From Paramacrobiotus metropolitanus (lineage: Eukaryota; Tardigrada; Eutardigrada; Parachela; Macrobiotidae), in NCBI RefSeq assembly GCF_019649055.1, contig NW_026570276.1, positions 124,001-188,000 of the forward strand: DNA of 64,000 bases. Reading direction: 5' to 3'. Numbering within the stretch: the stretch's first letter is position 1; every line of letters begins with the position of its first letter. Below are positions 1 to 12,064 of the stretch, in pieces. A program made the translations under genes and the position numbers. The notes under the pieces were generated by a model. The model was not told where the DNA came from. It saw only the letters and a program-made list of their open reading frames with translations, and did no database searches.

Positions 1-1433
1 GTTGCTACGCGCTAATATGGCGCGTAGCCACTACACTACAGGATTTAAATTTGGTCTTGAAGGAACACGAATAATCGGGATATGTCGATCAATATTTCTT
101 CTTATTTTGCTCTGATCAGGGTGAACATGCTGCGTGCGGACATTCGCGCTTTTCTAAAATTTTTGCCTTGTCGAAAGCAATCTCTATCCCGTCACAACAG
201 GCAGTCTCATTAAACTACTGTAAAGCCCTGTCTATTATGTTTATATAGTAGTATTGCTCAGGTTTATATATAAGTAATTAGTGTTGAACGTGGAGACATC
301 GTTTGTCCGTCGTCACTCATCGCGCACATCACACGGTAACCTTATGTTCCAGATGGAACATGTTTCGCGTTGCTACGAACTCCATCTGCAAAAAGTGGTA
401 TGAAACAAACATGACAAACAATCGAAGACTGCATCTATTGTAAGTTTTTTCCCACGAGACATTTAGTGGAAGCTTTTCTGTATCTGTAGATATCAGTTTT
501 ATATTTGGATGGAAATGTAATAACATTTTCGGTCCGCTTACTTTGTTACTCAAATGCTTGGCGTTGTTGTACAGATGATATACCACTTTTGTTCACAATT
601 CTTGAAGGTTTTCCGTATTCGGCATCCTTTCTGCTTCCGTTGTGCAGGTTGCAGGAGGAACTGCCGAAAACAGAACGCTCTTCCGAAATGCGTTTATGCG
701 ACACATAAATTAATGTGGCTGCGTAGTGTAGAATGGTGGTGACTTTATACAGCCGAAATACTGTAGCTGTTGGTGTATCATTTACACTTACATTAATGTA
801 AATCAGTAAATTTCTGCACATACATTAATACGAGCACTTTTAAAAGCTTCATACAGTCCGGCAACTTTTCTAGGAAATGCATCGAAACAGTTCGAAACAT
901 GTTTGGTTAAAAAGTATTGTTTGCGCAAATGTTGAAATACGAGCACTCAACAGTCAGCACTGTAAACAAAACAGAAACTACACAGTGAGCTATCAAGTTG
1001 TTTGCGCCTTATTACCGCCCTTTTCTGATAAACTAGCGCTTGAATGCAAACCGGAAGGAGATTGATGAGGTAAGTCCTGGTGAGACCGCAGTGTCTATGT
1101 AAATAAATAAAGCGATAGGCTTTTGTTCGACTTGACAGTGCAGCTGAAATATCGACGGCATTTCCGTAAAACATCCGGCAAATAATAACACGAAGGCTGT
1201 TGCGGCACTTTACACCTCATAAAAATTTTTGAAGTAAAATGTATTTAAGCACATGTTACATGAATGATTAACATAACATTATTATGTGCACAATCGTCAG
1301 TAAAGTTTTCCGGCTCATGAATACGTTGAAATACTAAATATCCCGCAAACTTTATAAGCTCTTCTCGCGAGATCTGTGTGCACTTCTATAGCGAAAAGCT
1401 AATTACATACAGCAGTTTTATTTTGCTGTTAAA
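1..1433. other. Intergenic, no gene seen
   Basis: I see no coding exon with plausible splice borders on either strand. All open frames are short, AT-rich and without a recognisable domain. The last part (roughly 1330–1433) must hold the promoter of the Kazal inhibitor gene that starts at 1434; an AT-rich tract lies there, but no clear TATA motif can be singled out. Confidence 0.5.
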
Positions 1434-1926
1434 ATGAAGATCTTGCTTCTTACAGCTCTTTTGATGCTCGCGTCGGCAGGTAACTTACAATACTTCCACG
1501 CAAAACATATTTGTCTGATAACACTAATTACTTAATAAGCTGACGTTTCAACACCCACAGCCACCAGCAATGCGCAAGGAGGCGGGATCGGTGGAGGCTG
1601 TATGTGCCCAGCAATATACAAGCCGGTGTGTGGAACAAACGGTGTCACATACTCCAACTCTTGCCAGGCCGGGTGTCAAGGTACAAGTAGTAATATACAC
1701 GTTTTGAGTACGTACCTGTTTTTTTGGTAATTGTTTCCAAATTACCACCGGTGCCTTTCTTACAGGAGTAAAAATTGCACCATACCAGTAAAATCAGCGT
1801 TAGTGGAGTAACTGACTTCACCATATGTACCTTGGTAGTGTTTTTCCTTAGAGTAAAATTTCGTAATCTTAACGTGCATTTTCAGGGGTCGGAGTTGCTT
1901 ACCAAGGCCAATGCAGACAAGGATAA
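1434..1926 (+). CDS. Secreted Kazal-type serine protease inhibitor
   Basis: Three exons (1434–1479, 1561–1680, 1886–1926) join in phase to a 68-residue protein. Exon 1 is a signal peptide ([15 protein letters not shown]). Exons 2–3 form one Kazal domain with the pattern C-x-C-P-x-I-Y-x-P-V-C-G-T-x-G-x-T-Y-x-N-x-C and six cysteines in all. Introns are GT–AG. Kazal domains inhibit serine proteases by binding the active site tightly and act outside the cell; the target protease cannot be read from the sequence. A glycine-rich stretch precedes the domain. The P1 residue, by the usual position just after the second cysteine, would lie in the C-P-A-I-Y segment. The length is typical of a single-domain secreted Kazal inhibitor. 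The ATG is the only in-frame start before the signal peptide. Confidence 0.9.
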
Positions 1927-2459
1927 CTAAAAGCGACAGCTTTTAGCAACACTGTTGACTATTTGCGAGCTATGCTCTTTGACCACTGCATTTTACTTAT
2001 CGGAATATACATAGTGAAGCAGATTTTCTGGTTACTGTGTACATTACGAGTGTGGAATTAAACACATAATGTAATTAGCTGTGCCGACTGGCTTACATTT
2101 TCTATTTTAATATCATGCGGCTTGTGTAGTGTAGCAAATAACATTCTATGTAAGGGTTACCAAATAACCGAAGTTGCTTTCTGTAGAAGCACTAGTCATA
2201 GAATGAAAATTATATTCTTGCTTACTTTTAGTTTTAGCTGACAGTCAGTCATCAACATGTTTCTAAAAAAACTACAAAACCACGCGCAAGGATTTGTCAA
2301 AGACTAATCCCACTAACTGATCACGCTCCGTTTCTTGTAGATTTTATTCAAGTAATTTTAATCATAAAACCGAAGCTAATCCTGCAACGGCACATACGAG
2401 GAAATTAAAATTTTAAATTATCCGGATAAATAATTAAGCGCAGCTTGCGTGGCTTATTT

Positions 2460-3546
2460 TCATCGTTTTCGGGACGTGTTAGTGCCAGAGCGTGATTCGG
2501 GGGTTACCAGCGCGTTGCCTCGACGAAGTAGACGGTGGAAACATCCTTTCACTCCCATCCGATATTCTTTCCCAATAAGAAAGAAAATAACCTAAAAAAT
2601 ATGGTTAATAATTCAACAGGCATATTTGATGCAGGGAAACGGCATTGTGCTGCAGACAGAAAATACTGCTTACCGGTGTTCCAAGGTAGCCGGAATAATA
2701 GAGCGCTCGCATCCACATCTGCAGATGTGGATTTCTAACGTAAATATAAAAATGATAAGTCGTAATGACAATATGCGGTAGATAACAGGCTAAATACCAC
2801 AGCGACGACGCAAACAACATTTTTCCGATTAAAATGCGGCGTTTCATTTTCAAATGCATCGACTGCTCAGCGGGGTCACGGTGGCGATGTTTAGACCGCT
2901 TAAGGCGGAGCTGCGACAATAAGATTATCAAATAGCAGAAAAGCGTCCCGGTAATTGGTAAATAAGCGCCCACAATACCGCTGATGCGGAAGATTTCCCA
3001 GTTGGCTTGAGTCGTTGGACGAAACACGCAGATATTCCACGGCGGCACTAAAGCCGTGTCCCAACCGCTGCCCACGACCATTGGTAGCGCAAACGCCAAC
3101 AAAATGACCCAGCCAATCAGCATCGCCGCAACGGTTACGACGCGGTTGTTGAATTTTGAATAATGATACGGAAAAACAACGGCAATTAGCCGGTTGATCG
3201 ACAGCATGAACGACGCCCACTGTTCGCTGCCGGCACAAATGATGTAAGCGACGTAAAGGTTACGACAATTGGTTAATGACAGTGTCACCGAGGGGAAATA
3301 AATGGACAATGTCATGGCCGGATTGACGACGGCTGTAATCAGCAGGCTAGTTAAGAGCATATGGATGATCTGAATGTGGGATTCCGATGGTCTCCAGTGC
3401 CGATACAGAATGGCAATAATTAGGAGAATTATCGATAATGACGTAAGGAATTCAATGAAGGTTGTCACGATGAACCAAGCAGTTAGTGTCGTGGTTCCGG
3501 CTCCCAGTGGTTTATTCGATACGGTGTAGTTCGAGGATGCGTTCAT
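2460..3546 (-). CDS. Rhodopsin-like 7TM receptor, family member 1 (intact)
   Basis: Two exons on the minus strand (3546–2674 and 2591–2460), with an 82-bp GT–AG intron, encode 334 residues. The N-terminus carries N-glycosylation sequons (start MNASSN). Seven hydrophobic segments follow. A cysteine before TM3 (TNCRN) and one in extracellular loop 2 (PWNIC) can form the class A disulfide. The DRY position after TM3 reads NRL, in a context like NRLIAVVFP. TM6 has CYLP in place of CWxP. TM7 lacks NPxxY and reads GTPVIFFLIGKEYR. The intron falls inside TM7, between TP and V. The ligand is unknown; an orphan class A-like or chemosensory receptor is a fair inference. The start was chosen because all five family members here begin MN(A/V)S. 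An upstream in-frame Met at 3570 is possible. Confidence 0.85.
2592..2673 (-). other. Conserved phase-0 intron in TM7 of the 7TM family
   Basis: The donor GTAAGC follows the codons for G-T-P and the acceptor TTTAG precedes V-I-F-F. All five family copies in the window have a GT donor at this same codon boundary, so the intron is ancestral to the family. Confidence 0.8.
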
Positions 3547-6500
3547 GGCGTCGCTTACGAATGCCGGCAAAATAAATGAATTCCAAGGATCCAGTCAAAG
3601 AAATAGTCGTCAGGAGCAACAGTGACTCAGTTCGCCATTAGTTCAAGGTGATCCGCATCGGGTTGTGTAGCCTGGAAAATGGTGATGACCTTTTGGGAGA
3701 GGACTGCAGGCAACGGATTCCAGTCACAGTGATGTGTTTTTATGAGGTTCGGCATCGGGCTTAATTGTTTCCTTGTGGATAAGGAAATCTCTGTCAGGCA
3801 AAATATTTTCCGCGAAGTCACTCTTTCGATTCCAGGACCAGGCGTCTGTTGAATATTATATATTGAAATGACGCGCCTGTCTCGTTGTATCAACCAGTAC
3901 ATACAGATATGTAATCCCCTGATTTCAGCTCGCAATCATCATGGGGGAGTGATTACGGATTAGTCGCCTTGACTCTGCACGATATTTCATTATTTAAGAC
4001 TCCCTAGTGCCAGTTTACTAAGGAAAACGCATACTATACTCCGTGTGTACCATCAGCGTTGAAATGGCTTCCAGGACATTTTCACGTGTACGTAATAATT
4101 TGCGAATGCACAAGAAAATTATTGACACCGGGTTACTGCGTGCGCTGTGACACGGAATTGAAATGAATTTGGAATCCTGATAATGTATAATCTGTTTTTC
4201 TCCCATTAACTGCGCTTCTGCAAGGAGGGCGGAAGAATGCATAATTTTATAGCTTTCAAAAGGGAGTAACGAAGAGTTTGTTGAACCTGCTGTTTGTTCC
4301 TTGAACGACAATGCTGTTTTGCTCTGGGAAAAGGGCAAGTACGGAACCGAAAATAAGTACAGCACCATTACTCGTCGAAAATGCTACGCAGAGGTAATCA
4401 GAATGTTTCGTTCGCGCTGGCTTAAACTGTATTGCAGAATGAAGACGAAATATGTACATGCGAATTCTGCGGACACGCGTACATTTTGATATAATCGAAT
4501 ATAAATTTTTTACCCTCATAAATTGTAGCTCGCGCTAAATATTCAGTAGAAAGTTTTATGCTAGAATAAACATTTCAAACATGCAAGGTTTAAGAAAGTC
4601 TTCGTGCAGGCTTTTCTTACCATTGTACTGTGCCGACAGCGGCCGGCAGAATGCATCGTGAACAAAAACACGAGAAGCAACACTTCCATCACACTCAGAA
4701 TGCAAGTACTATCTTGCTGAAGAGTCACTACGTATTATTACAGAGTGTCACGTATCCGCTTTCAGAACCAATTCAAAAAAATCAATATTCTGGAACCGTA
4801 TATGTTACCTCATACGTCAAATGCTGGCATTACCACTATCCCATTAAGTGCTCAGCAATTATCGAAGAAGTATACTTACGAGTTACGAGTATATTTTTTG
4901 CTATAAATTGCTTCGTAAAAACGTTCGCAAATTATGAATTCAAAAATGATACTGATGCCGATCAGTAGTGCCACTTCACAAAGTTACAACAAATTCCAAT
5001 TAAAGCTTGGGCGATCTTTGGTTAGGATAATTACAATAAAGCCTGGCCGATTCGATCTAAGCTATAAGAAATTCCGATATGAAGCTTGGGTATTAAATTT
5101 TGTCTTTTTTGTCTCCACAGCCCATTCCACACGATCTGTCTCCTCACGTGGTTGTAGTTATTAACTTATCAGTAACAGCCAGCGCTGTAATCACAATTAT
5201 GGCTACGATTTGCGATTTTTTTTTTACTCTTTGTTGCATTTTATAATCGCTTTTTTTGGCTTGTATCGCTTTCTTATTGGTTCACTGCGCTGTAGTTGCT
5301 GAAATCAAAATAATATTATACAATTTCAATATATTGATCCCCAGTATTTATTCAGTGTCACGCAAACACCCGGGAGTAAACTATGCTTTGGACTTTTAAG
5401 GCTTTAGAAAAAACCACAGACAACTACCTACAGTACCTTTATGCGGATTTCATCATAAATCTGGAGGCGGTTGGTTGTTCTCACTAGTACCATAAGCCTA
5501 ATTCACCTAATGACACTGCATTATGCTTATATCTGTACTAGATTAGACTACTCGTAATACCCAACCGCTAGGGTTAGTTACAAGGTTAGGCACAAGGATC
5601 GAGCAAGTAAATGTTATTTACGCATGTTTTTGACTGTGTTATTTACGTAAGCCTTTAAACGAAGTTTCAGTTGTACCGCGAGTTACGCTACCATGTAAAA
5701 TATCGGTTGTTTTTTATAGTTACCTCCCACTTCCAGTTAAGCTTTTTGACTAGTAAGCTTCGCTTCAGGGTAACGTTGTGGATCATGACTCAGTCAATCG
5801 AAAATACCGAGCTTGCATTGAGTTAAAATAAAATAGCTGCACAGGTATCATCTGATCGTGAGGTATGGTATGTACATGCAGTATGTTCAGATGCGCTTTC
5901 GGAATGTGCAGAATTGTCGAGGAAGGCAATCCTTGAACGGTACAGATAAACGATAACTTCGAGGAAATCACAAAATAATATGCGAAATATGACTTATCAC
6001 TATCATTATTGTGCTTTTCCTTCGTTGAAAACTTTATTATACAGTGTATGCGGATTATGCGTGTACTACAAGTAGTACTGTAGAGACAGCCAACGGTAGG
6101 AGCATTGACACAATAACATACGTAAATTAATGCATCATCTCCTAACAAAATAAAGTTACTATTCCAGTAATTGCAGCCATTTTAAAGGTACTAAGTGTTT
6201 TTTACATGTTCATAGTATTTTTTTTCCAAAACCGCGATAACAATATCAAGAATCGGTTTCGGTTGAAGAAAGCAACATTTTCAACCGTACCAATAACTTT
6301 ATATTACTTTACTGAGCCCCTTAGCGGGAGCGGATGTCGACATGGCCTGTGTGTGGTTCTATACTAAAGAACAGATTCCAGGCTGAATGGGAGATATTCA
6401 ATCAGGCATAACTTCAGGAACGCACAAACGCCTTTTAATACCATAAATCTGCAGTAGGGATAAACAAATTTAATTCTTATCAGGCAGACCCGCCTCAACA

Positions 6501-6716
6501 GCAGCGAATAAAAGGTGAAACGACAATTTGTGCAGCACGCAACAGCAGTCCCCTCTGGGAAAGTATAACAGTCACCTCTACGCAAAATGTTTCTTCTAAT
6601 AAAAACTTAACATGAAATAAGAATGAGATGGAGCCAAGCTCCAGTTAATCGTAGCGATCATACAATAAATCGATGTTCACATTATTTCGCTGAACTACAG
6701 TTGGTATGGTATCATT
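3547..6716. other. Intergenic; upstream block shared with other receptor copies
   Basis: No gene is seen. The first 600 bp or so upstream of receptor 1 are related to the upstream regions of receptors 2 and 3: a block reading GTGATTACGGATT near 3950 and a block GAAATGGCTTCCAGGACATT near 4060 both recur, with a few changes, near 23040/23170, and more weakly near 19050/19220. The rest is AT-rich and without convincing exons. Confidence 0.5.
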
Positions 6717-9165
6717 TTACCAGGATATGGCCACTTCCAAACGTTCCGATGAAATGGATTGTGCTCTCAAATCATGCTGCAAGATCTTTGGCAGTCTTTG
6801 CACCTCCCATCGGACCAAGTCTTCAGCGGTGGGATTATGCAGTTTTCGGGAACTTTCTGAAGTGCTCCGCCAAATATCACTATCCTGGACTTCCTTCCGC
6901 CATTTTAACAAATCCTGCCAACCGACCAAAACATATACAAGCTTAAACATCTGATGCAGTAAAGTTCGACCAGTAGAGTTTGAAGTACCTGCTTAACATC
7001 CTCCCATTCGACTCTTCCATCGTCATCCTGGTGCGTTTCGGCCAACCAATCCAAAACACGGGCCAATTCAATCTCGGTTAATGCCGGCAGACAATTCTCA
7101 ATCGTGTGCCACCAATCGAGGCGTGGTACCACACGACCGTTGGTAATACGAACTTTGAATACTTTCATCGATATACATTCACCGATATTCCGACTCCGCG
7201 TGAATGGAACGGCAATATAGACGTTACGAAGTACCAGCACCTGACACAGCGATGTCAGTTCCTTAATATTGGTCGATACATAGCCAATGTGGCAGTGCCA
7301 ATCCGAAACAAGTAGAGTACGCGGCGGACACAGTCCGAATGCTTCCACGGAAAAAATGACCACAGACACTGACGAAAACATCGGTTTGATGTACCCCGGG
7401 GGGCCGGTGATGACAATGGTTTGAGCCCAGCATTCGCTAGCACAGACAGCATTCAGGTATTCCTCTTCCGGGAACCCTTGCTTCACCTCCTCGGCCGAAT
7501 TGACGCGCCCTGCATAATTTAGACGCAGCTGGCTGCGGATACGCGGCATGGTTAGCACATCATTCCAGTAGCTGCAAACGTTGCGATATCGACATCGGAC
7601 CGGAGTGTCCAGGCATTCAAAGATTTCAGCCAAGATGATGGCGGGCAACAAGTGGATATCGCTTTTTTCTGCATCATCGCGATCATATCGCAGGCGCTTA
7701 GCAGGGCGGCCACCGTCATCCTTTCCACCAATGGGATGCTGTTGTTGAGCTTCTGGTGATTTAAAAGTGCGAACGGCCGGGGCCGTCGTGGGTACCAAGG
7801 GTTCCTGTGAAAGGGTTATAATTCAGCCCGCGTTCCGCGCTGAAGGGATGAGTCTGACTGCTAAATTGCGTCTGAGTACGAAAATTTTTTTGTTATTAAA
7901 CGCAAAAAGTTTCTAATACTATTACTGTATTAACCATATCAAGTGGTAGACATAACATAAATTTTTTAAATTCCCTCACTTTTTTAGTTTTACGTTTTCG
8001 TAGATTTTCTGGCATTCTTATGTTATTTCTTATGTTGTCTTACCTCATTCATTTTTTCTTGTTGTTTATGTTTCTTATGCTGTCTTATTCTATGTGCTCT
8101 TTGCGAGATAATAACTTAAGAATAAAAAGCTTAAGAATAACAAGAAAAACGAAAAGCGTTAAGAAAATAATTATACGATAACGTCCAACGTATTCTATCT
8201 GCAGTCAGAATTTCAGCAGGCAGACTCAGTCTTTTAGGGCCTAGAAATTCAAGTAGTTCTGGGCTATTTTTGAAATGGTTTGAAACAAAATAAAATTTGT
8301 AAATTAAAATACGAATTCATGTTCGGAATAGAGTTGTTTCTGTTATAAACAAGAAAATCAGACTTCAATAAATTCTTTTCATTTTTCTATAAATTCCTCT
8401 AAGCTACTTCGGTGATTTTTCTGGTTGCACTCATTGGATCAGCCGCTTCATTCTTCATTACTCCGCTCCGCTATATGGCAGAAGAAATGTTGTATGAAAA
8501 CTGCAATTACGTACCTTGTGCGATTCCTCTTCTAATTTGCGACAATCCTCCTGTGTCACAGCAACCCACTCCGAGCAATGTGTTCGGATCCGGTGCGCAG
8601 GAACAACCACATTTATAGTTGAGCTAGGCTGGATGATACTGGCAAATCCAAATGTGCCTCGTCCGTTATCAAATCCCAGTAGAACTGCTGGCCACCATCG
8701 TAATGGCTGATCGTGATCCAGTCGCACCAACACCTCCACCGTCATTCGGGACTTCTCTGGAAAATAAGAAACACATAGGTAGTACATGTTATGTTTTTGC
8801 CTGGCTTTTTATTATTTAGCTTGTACAGAGCACCATTTAAATTCAAACATTAGCATTACCAACGCACACTAATGGTAAGCAAAACCATTGGGAATGTGCA
8901 GTGTTTGCACCATACGTTTTCTCATATCCTGCATCAAATCCGGCCGAACGGTCCTCTCGCAGAAATACACTCTCCCGTAGGGAAGCAGCTGCGTTACTCT
9001 ACCGCCTTTGCAGGTTTGCACTTCTACCCGTATACCCCGCTCCGTGCCACTGACAAACTTTCCCCGATACAGGAGGCCGTCTTCGCCTTCAAAGTCCACG
9101 GGGAAACCCCCACTACTGGTGCCATTGGCAGTGCGGAGAGCTGGCTGTGATAATGCGGCTTCCAT
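6717..9165 (-). CDS. F-box protein with N-terminal Tudor-like modules, gene 1
   Basis: Four minus-strand exons (9165–8886, 8756–8515, 7804–6989, 6950–6717) agree in phase and give about 523 residues. Residues 1–174 (exons 1–2) are beta-rich, aromatic segments resembling a Tudor/Agenet-type pair (for example LRWWPAVLLGFDNGRG). An F-box lies at about 226–258 (LLPAIILAEIFECLD, then VCSYWNDVL). F-box proteins normally link targets to Skp1–cullin ubiquitin ligases; the Tudor-like part may choose the target. A paralogue with the same order lies at 24131–26308. Weak points are the non-ideal donor GTTTTG of intron 1 and the very short last intron (38 bp, 6951–6988). Without that splice the protein would end at about 6905 in another frame. 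Transcription is divergent from the SMYD gene, 530 bp apart. Confidence 0.7.
7805..8514 (-). other. Large intron 2 of F-box gene 1
   Basis: This intron of about 710 bp runs from donor GTACGT (complement of 8514–8513) to acceptor TTTCACAG. It is AT-rich and contains repeated TTATGTT-like words on one side and AAGAATAA-like words on the other, so it can partly fold back. No coding exon is seen in it. Confidence 0.55.
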
Positions 9166-9695
9166 CCTGAATTACATTAAATTTTGGTAACTCGTTCGAA
9201 CTTAACAGGATACTAAGAGCGTGGAATCATGCGAAAATGTGAATTCCACTGAAGTTCAATCAAAGATATCAGCTAAGCAGCTTTAGTACAGCAACATGGC
9301 AGGGAGCCGTAGTGACTCACGTAACTGCTTTCGGATGTGTATGAGCCTATGAGGTTTGTACTCGTACTTGTAGTACGTACGAATATTTCACATACGTACT
9401 TCTACCGGTTCGAATCCGTTCGATGAATCAACACAAGTTGGCGGTTGCACAAATTGCGACCGCGTTCAAGTTTGCATACGGTGCGGGCCGAGTAACGCCA
9501 ACGGGCAACGCGTATTGCAATAATTGCATTCATAATTCCTGTTCACTTCTCTCAACTCCAGCTGGTCCAATCAATCGCTGTGACTTAGTGACTAGACGGT
9601 CTAGACCAAAATTTTGATTATTGCGAACCTAGCTATCCTCAGTTCTTTTCCACTCCAATTCAGAGTATTCTTTCGTGTTAACGATCGTGGCAACA
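9166..9695. promoter_or_regulatory. Divergent promoter region between F-box gene 1 and SMYD gene
   Basis: These 530 bp separate the two start codons, which point away from each other, so the region must contain both promoters. No TATA box stands out. A stretch near 9411–9425 reads GGTTCGAATCC, which matches a tRNA B-box, but no cloverleaf can be built around it. Shared regulation of the two genes is possible but is inference only. Confidence 0.5.
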
Positions 9696-12064
9696 ATGGA
9701 CACCAAAAAGGACGTACAGAGCGCTGATCACCGTAGTTTTTTGGCTGGGGAGCTGGTGATGTCCTGTGATCCTATGGTGTGGATTCTGGAAAGGAGCGCA
9801 TACAAAACGCACTGTGCTTACTGTCTCCAGAAAAGCCCGGGATTACGCACCTGTTCGGGATGCCAACTGCATCGCTACTGCAATTCGGCTTGCCAGGTGC
9901 GACTATTCAAATCTGTATTGATGGCAGCTCGTGATGACGTTACGTTGGTGTAAGTTGTACAAAATTTCGAGCGTACCCAAGGCGGGAATGATGCTGCCTA
10001 ATTTCAATATGCATGAGCTGTTAAGCGTGTTCCTGAGTGTAACAATTGGCTGAAAATAGACCGCGGACTGGAAAGTGGAGCACAAACTAGAATGCGCTGT
10101 CCTAAAGCAGATCGGTAACATCGACCCAATGGTCGCCTTGGAGGGCGCATTTGCGGGGCTTTTGACGGACAGCTGTCCCTTAACCATGGCCGTAGATACT
10201 GTCTGTCTCGACCTTGACATGACCACCAAGTTGTTCCATAAAATAAAGGTAAAAGGTGGTTGTTATGGGGAACCCGGGCTGGTTCGGAGATGCGTTCAAG
10301 TGTTTCGTATTTATAATTTGCACAAAACCTGCACAAAAATCCTTAGTATAAGTGTAGGCGCTATTATGTGAGTAGTCGCTCGATATTCCGAAATGGTCAA
10401 CTCGTTGAAATCTTCTTATGTTTCTCCAGAAGAACGCGATGATGGAGATCCCGGGAATCGGTCGGAAATCTGTCAGAGAACTTCTGTTCATGCTGCCAGC
10501 AAATCCTCTGCAACCTGAGCTCGACCCGGCGATTCTAGGAAAGTGAGTTGTAGATTGGAATTAAATATCCCTTCGCAGGTAGATTTGCGGCTAGGATGAT
10601 AACTGAGCATAAAATTGTGAACCAAGTTGAGCATTTGTTAACGCTGACATCCCAGCTATCAGCAAGTACGTAAATCGTGTTTTGCAGAGATTCGGTTGCG
10701 GGAAATCGCCAGATATCCGGTGCTCCTTTCATGGATTTCCAGACGTACTGTAAAATTGTCCGCTACAATGGCGTGCCAATTTACAGTGTGTTTGCGCCGC
10801 ACACGCCGATCGGCAGAGCGGTGTATCCGCAAGCACCGATGGGACGGATGACGCCAGTGTGCTTTGATATGAATGTGGTGCTGAGCCACCGCGGACGGCG
10901 GCTATTTATACATGCCGCGGAAGATATTCCGCATTTTACCGGACTAGGAGATGTAAGTCGCAAACTGTGTGAACTCTGCACCATTATGTGTGATTTGTGA
11001 AGTGTGACATTGGTCGCACATGCATATGATCATATCTCCCGAGCACATACAATATGGCTGTGTTTTCCTAGTTGCGTTATTGTGGTATTGGCGAACCATT
11101 CTGTCTGACAAGAGCGGAGCGTCGCGCCGTGTTTGAGAAGCGCCATCAGCGTCCGTGTACTTGCCGCAAATGCACGGAAGCATATGTACGTACGGTATCC
11201 GACGCCTTTAATCTGATTCCGTTGCTTTTGCTGAATTCTAATCTGTGTTTTCAGGATGCCGACATTAATCCACTGCAGTGTGTGACGGTCGGGTGTCCCA
11301 ATCGAATTCCCAGCGACAACCGTGCGTTGGCAGCGTGCGCGGAATGCGGTGCCCTCAATAGTGACCGATTGGCACAACTGCTTCGTTTTATGCAGCAGCA
11401 CGAATCGCTGAAACACGAACCCCTGAAGGACCGCTACCCGAGTGAACTGCACGAGGCCATCATCCTACAAATGTACAAGGAGATGGAGACTGCTGGTATC
11501 CTGCAGCCGGATGCGCATTTTCGATATATCTGCGGATGGGATGTAGCGCAAAAGTGTTACCAGGAGAGCCGCTTTGAAGATGGCTGGCCGATGGTGGAGG
11601 AGTTTGTGACTTGTGCACGGTAAATTAGAAAGTTCTACTCTGTAGATTTTGAAATAATGATTAAAAATGGTTTGATCTCATTAATTTTATCAGTTAATTA
11701 ATTTTACCAATTTATTTTATTTGTAATTAATAAGAGTGTGCTGGTCTACAGAAAGGTGTGTCCAAAGTATGCGGGTTTTCGCGCCACTCTGCTGCTTTCT
11801 GCTGGGATGTCTACCGCCGCAGCGATGGAAAAGCAAATCCTGAACGGTAGTTGCAAGCTATCGGAACCGGCGAAGCTGAAGCTGGCAACGTTGTCTGGTA
11901 AAGCGTGCTGTTACGTTCTGGATTATGCTAACGAAGCGATGCGGATTTTGGGTGTACTGTTTGGTAAGGAGTCGAAGGAGGCCCAGATAAGCGAGGGTGC
12001 GCTGAAGATGATAACTTCCACGGTATGCCGTATTGAACAGTTTTATCGTGAGAGCAAAGAATGA
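9696..12064 (+). CDS. SMYD-type MYND/SET-domain protein, probably degenerate SET
   Basis: Seven exons (9696–9896, 10060–10248, 10430–10542, 10688–10952, 11072–11185, 11255–11619, 11752–12064) agree in phase and give 519 residues. The start resembles SMYD N-termini (FLAGELVMSCDPMVWIL). A MYND zinc finger follows at 40–79 (C40, C43, C53, C56, C62, C66, H75, C79). The second SET half is recognisable (GRRLFIHAAEDI) with a post-SET zinc motif CTCRKC at 285–290, then a helical C-terminal region as in SMYD2/3. SMYD proteins are lysine methyltransferases of the nucleus and cytoplasm. The usual NHSCxPN cofactor/substrate motif is not found; the equivalent place reads roughly MTPVCFDMNVV. Catalysis may therefore be lost and the protein may act as a binding factor. 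The exon-6 donor CG|GTAAAT overlaps an in-frame stop, so a shorter form ending at 11623 is possible. Confidence 0.85.

Noticed and set aside
4630-5164. Two long plus-strand open frames
   Set aside because: AT-rich, no domain, no splice signals consistent with an exon, and overlapping one another in different frames.
6623-6954. Plus-strand open frames of 80–107 codons
   Set aside because: They are shadows of the last exon of F-box gene 1 on the minus strand.
9405-9430. tRNA B-box GGTTCGAATCC
   Set aside because: No A-box at the right distance and no acceptor stem; probably chance in the divergent promoter.
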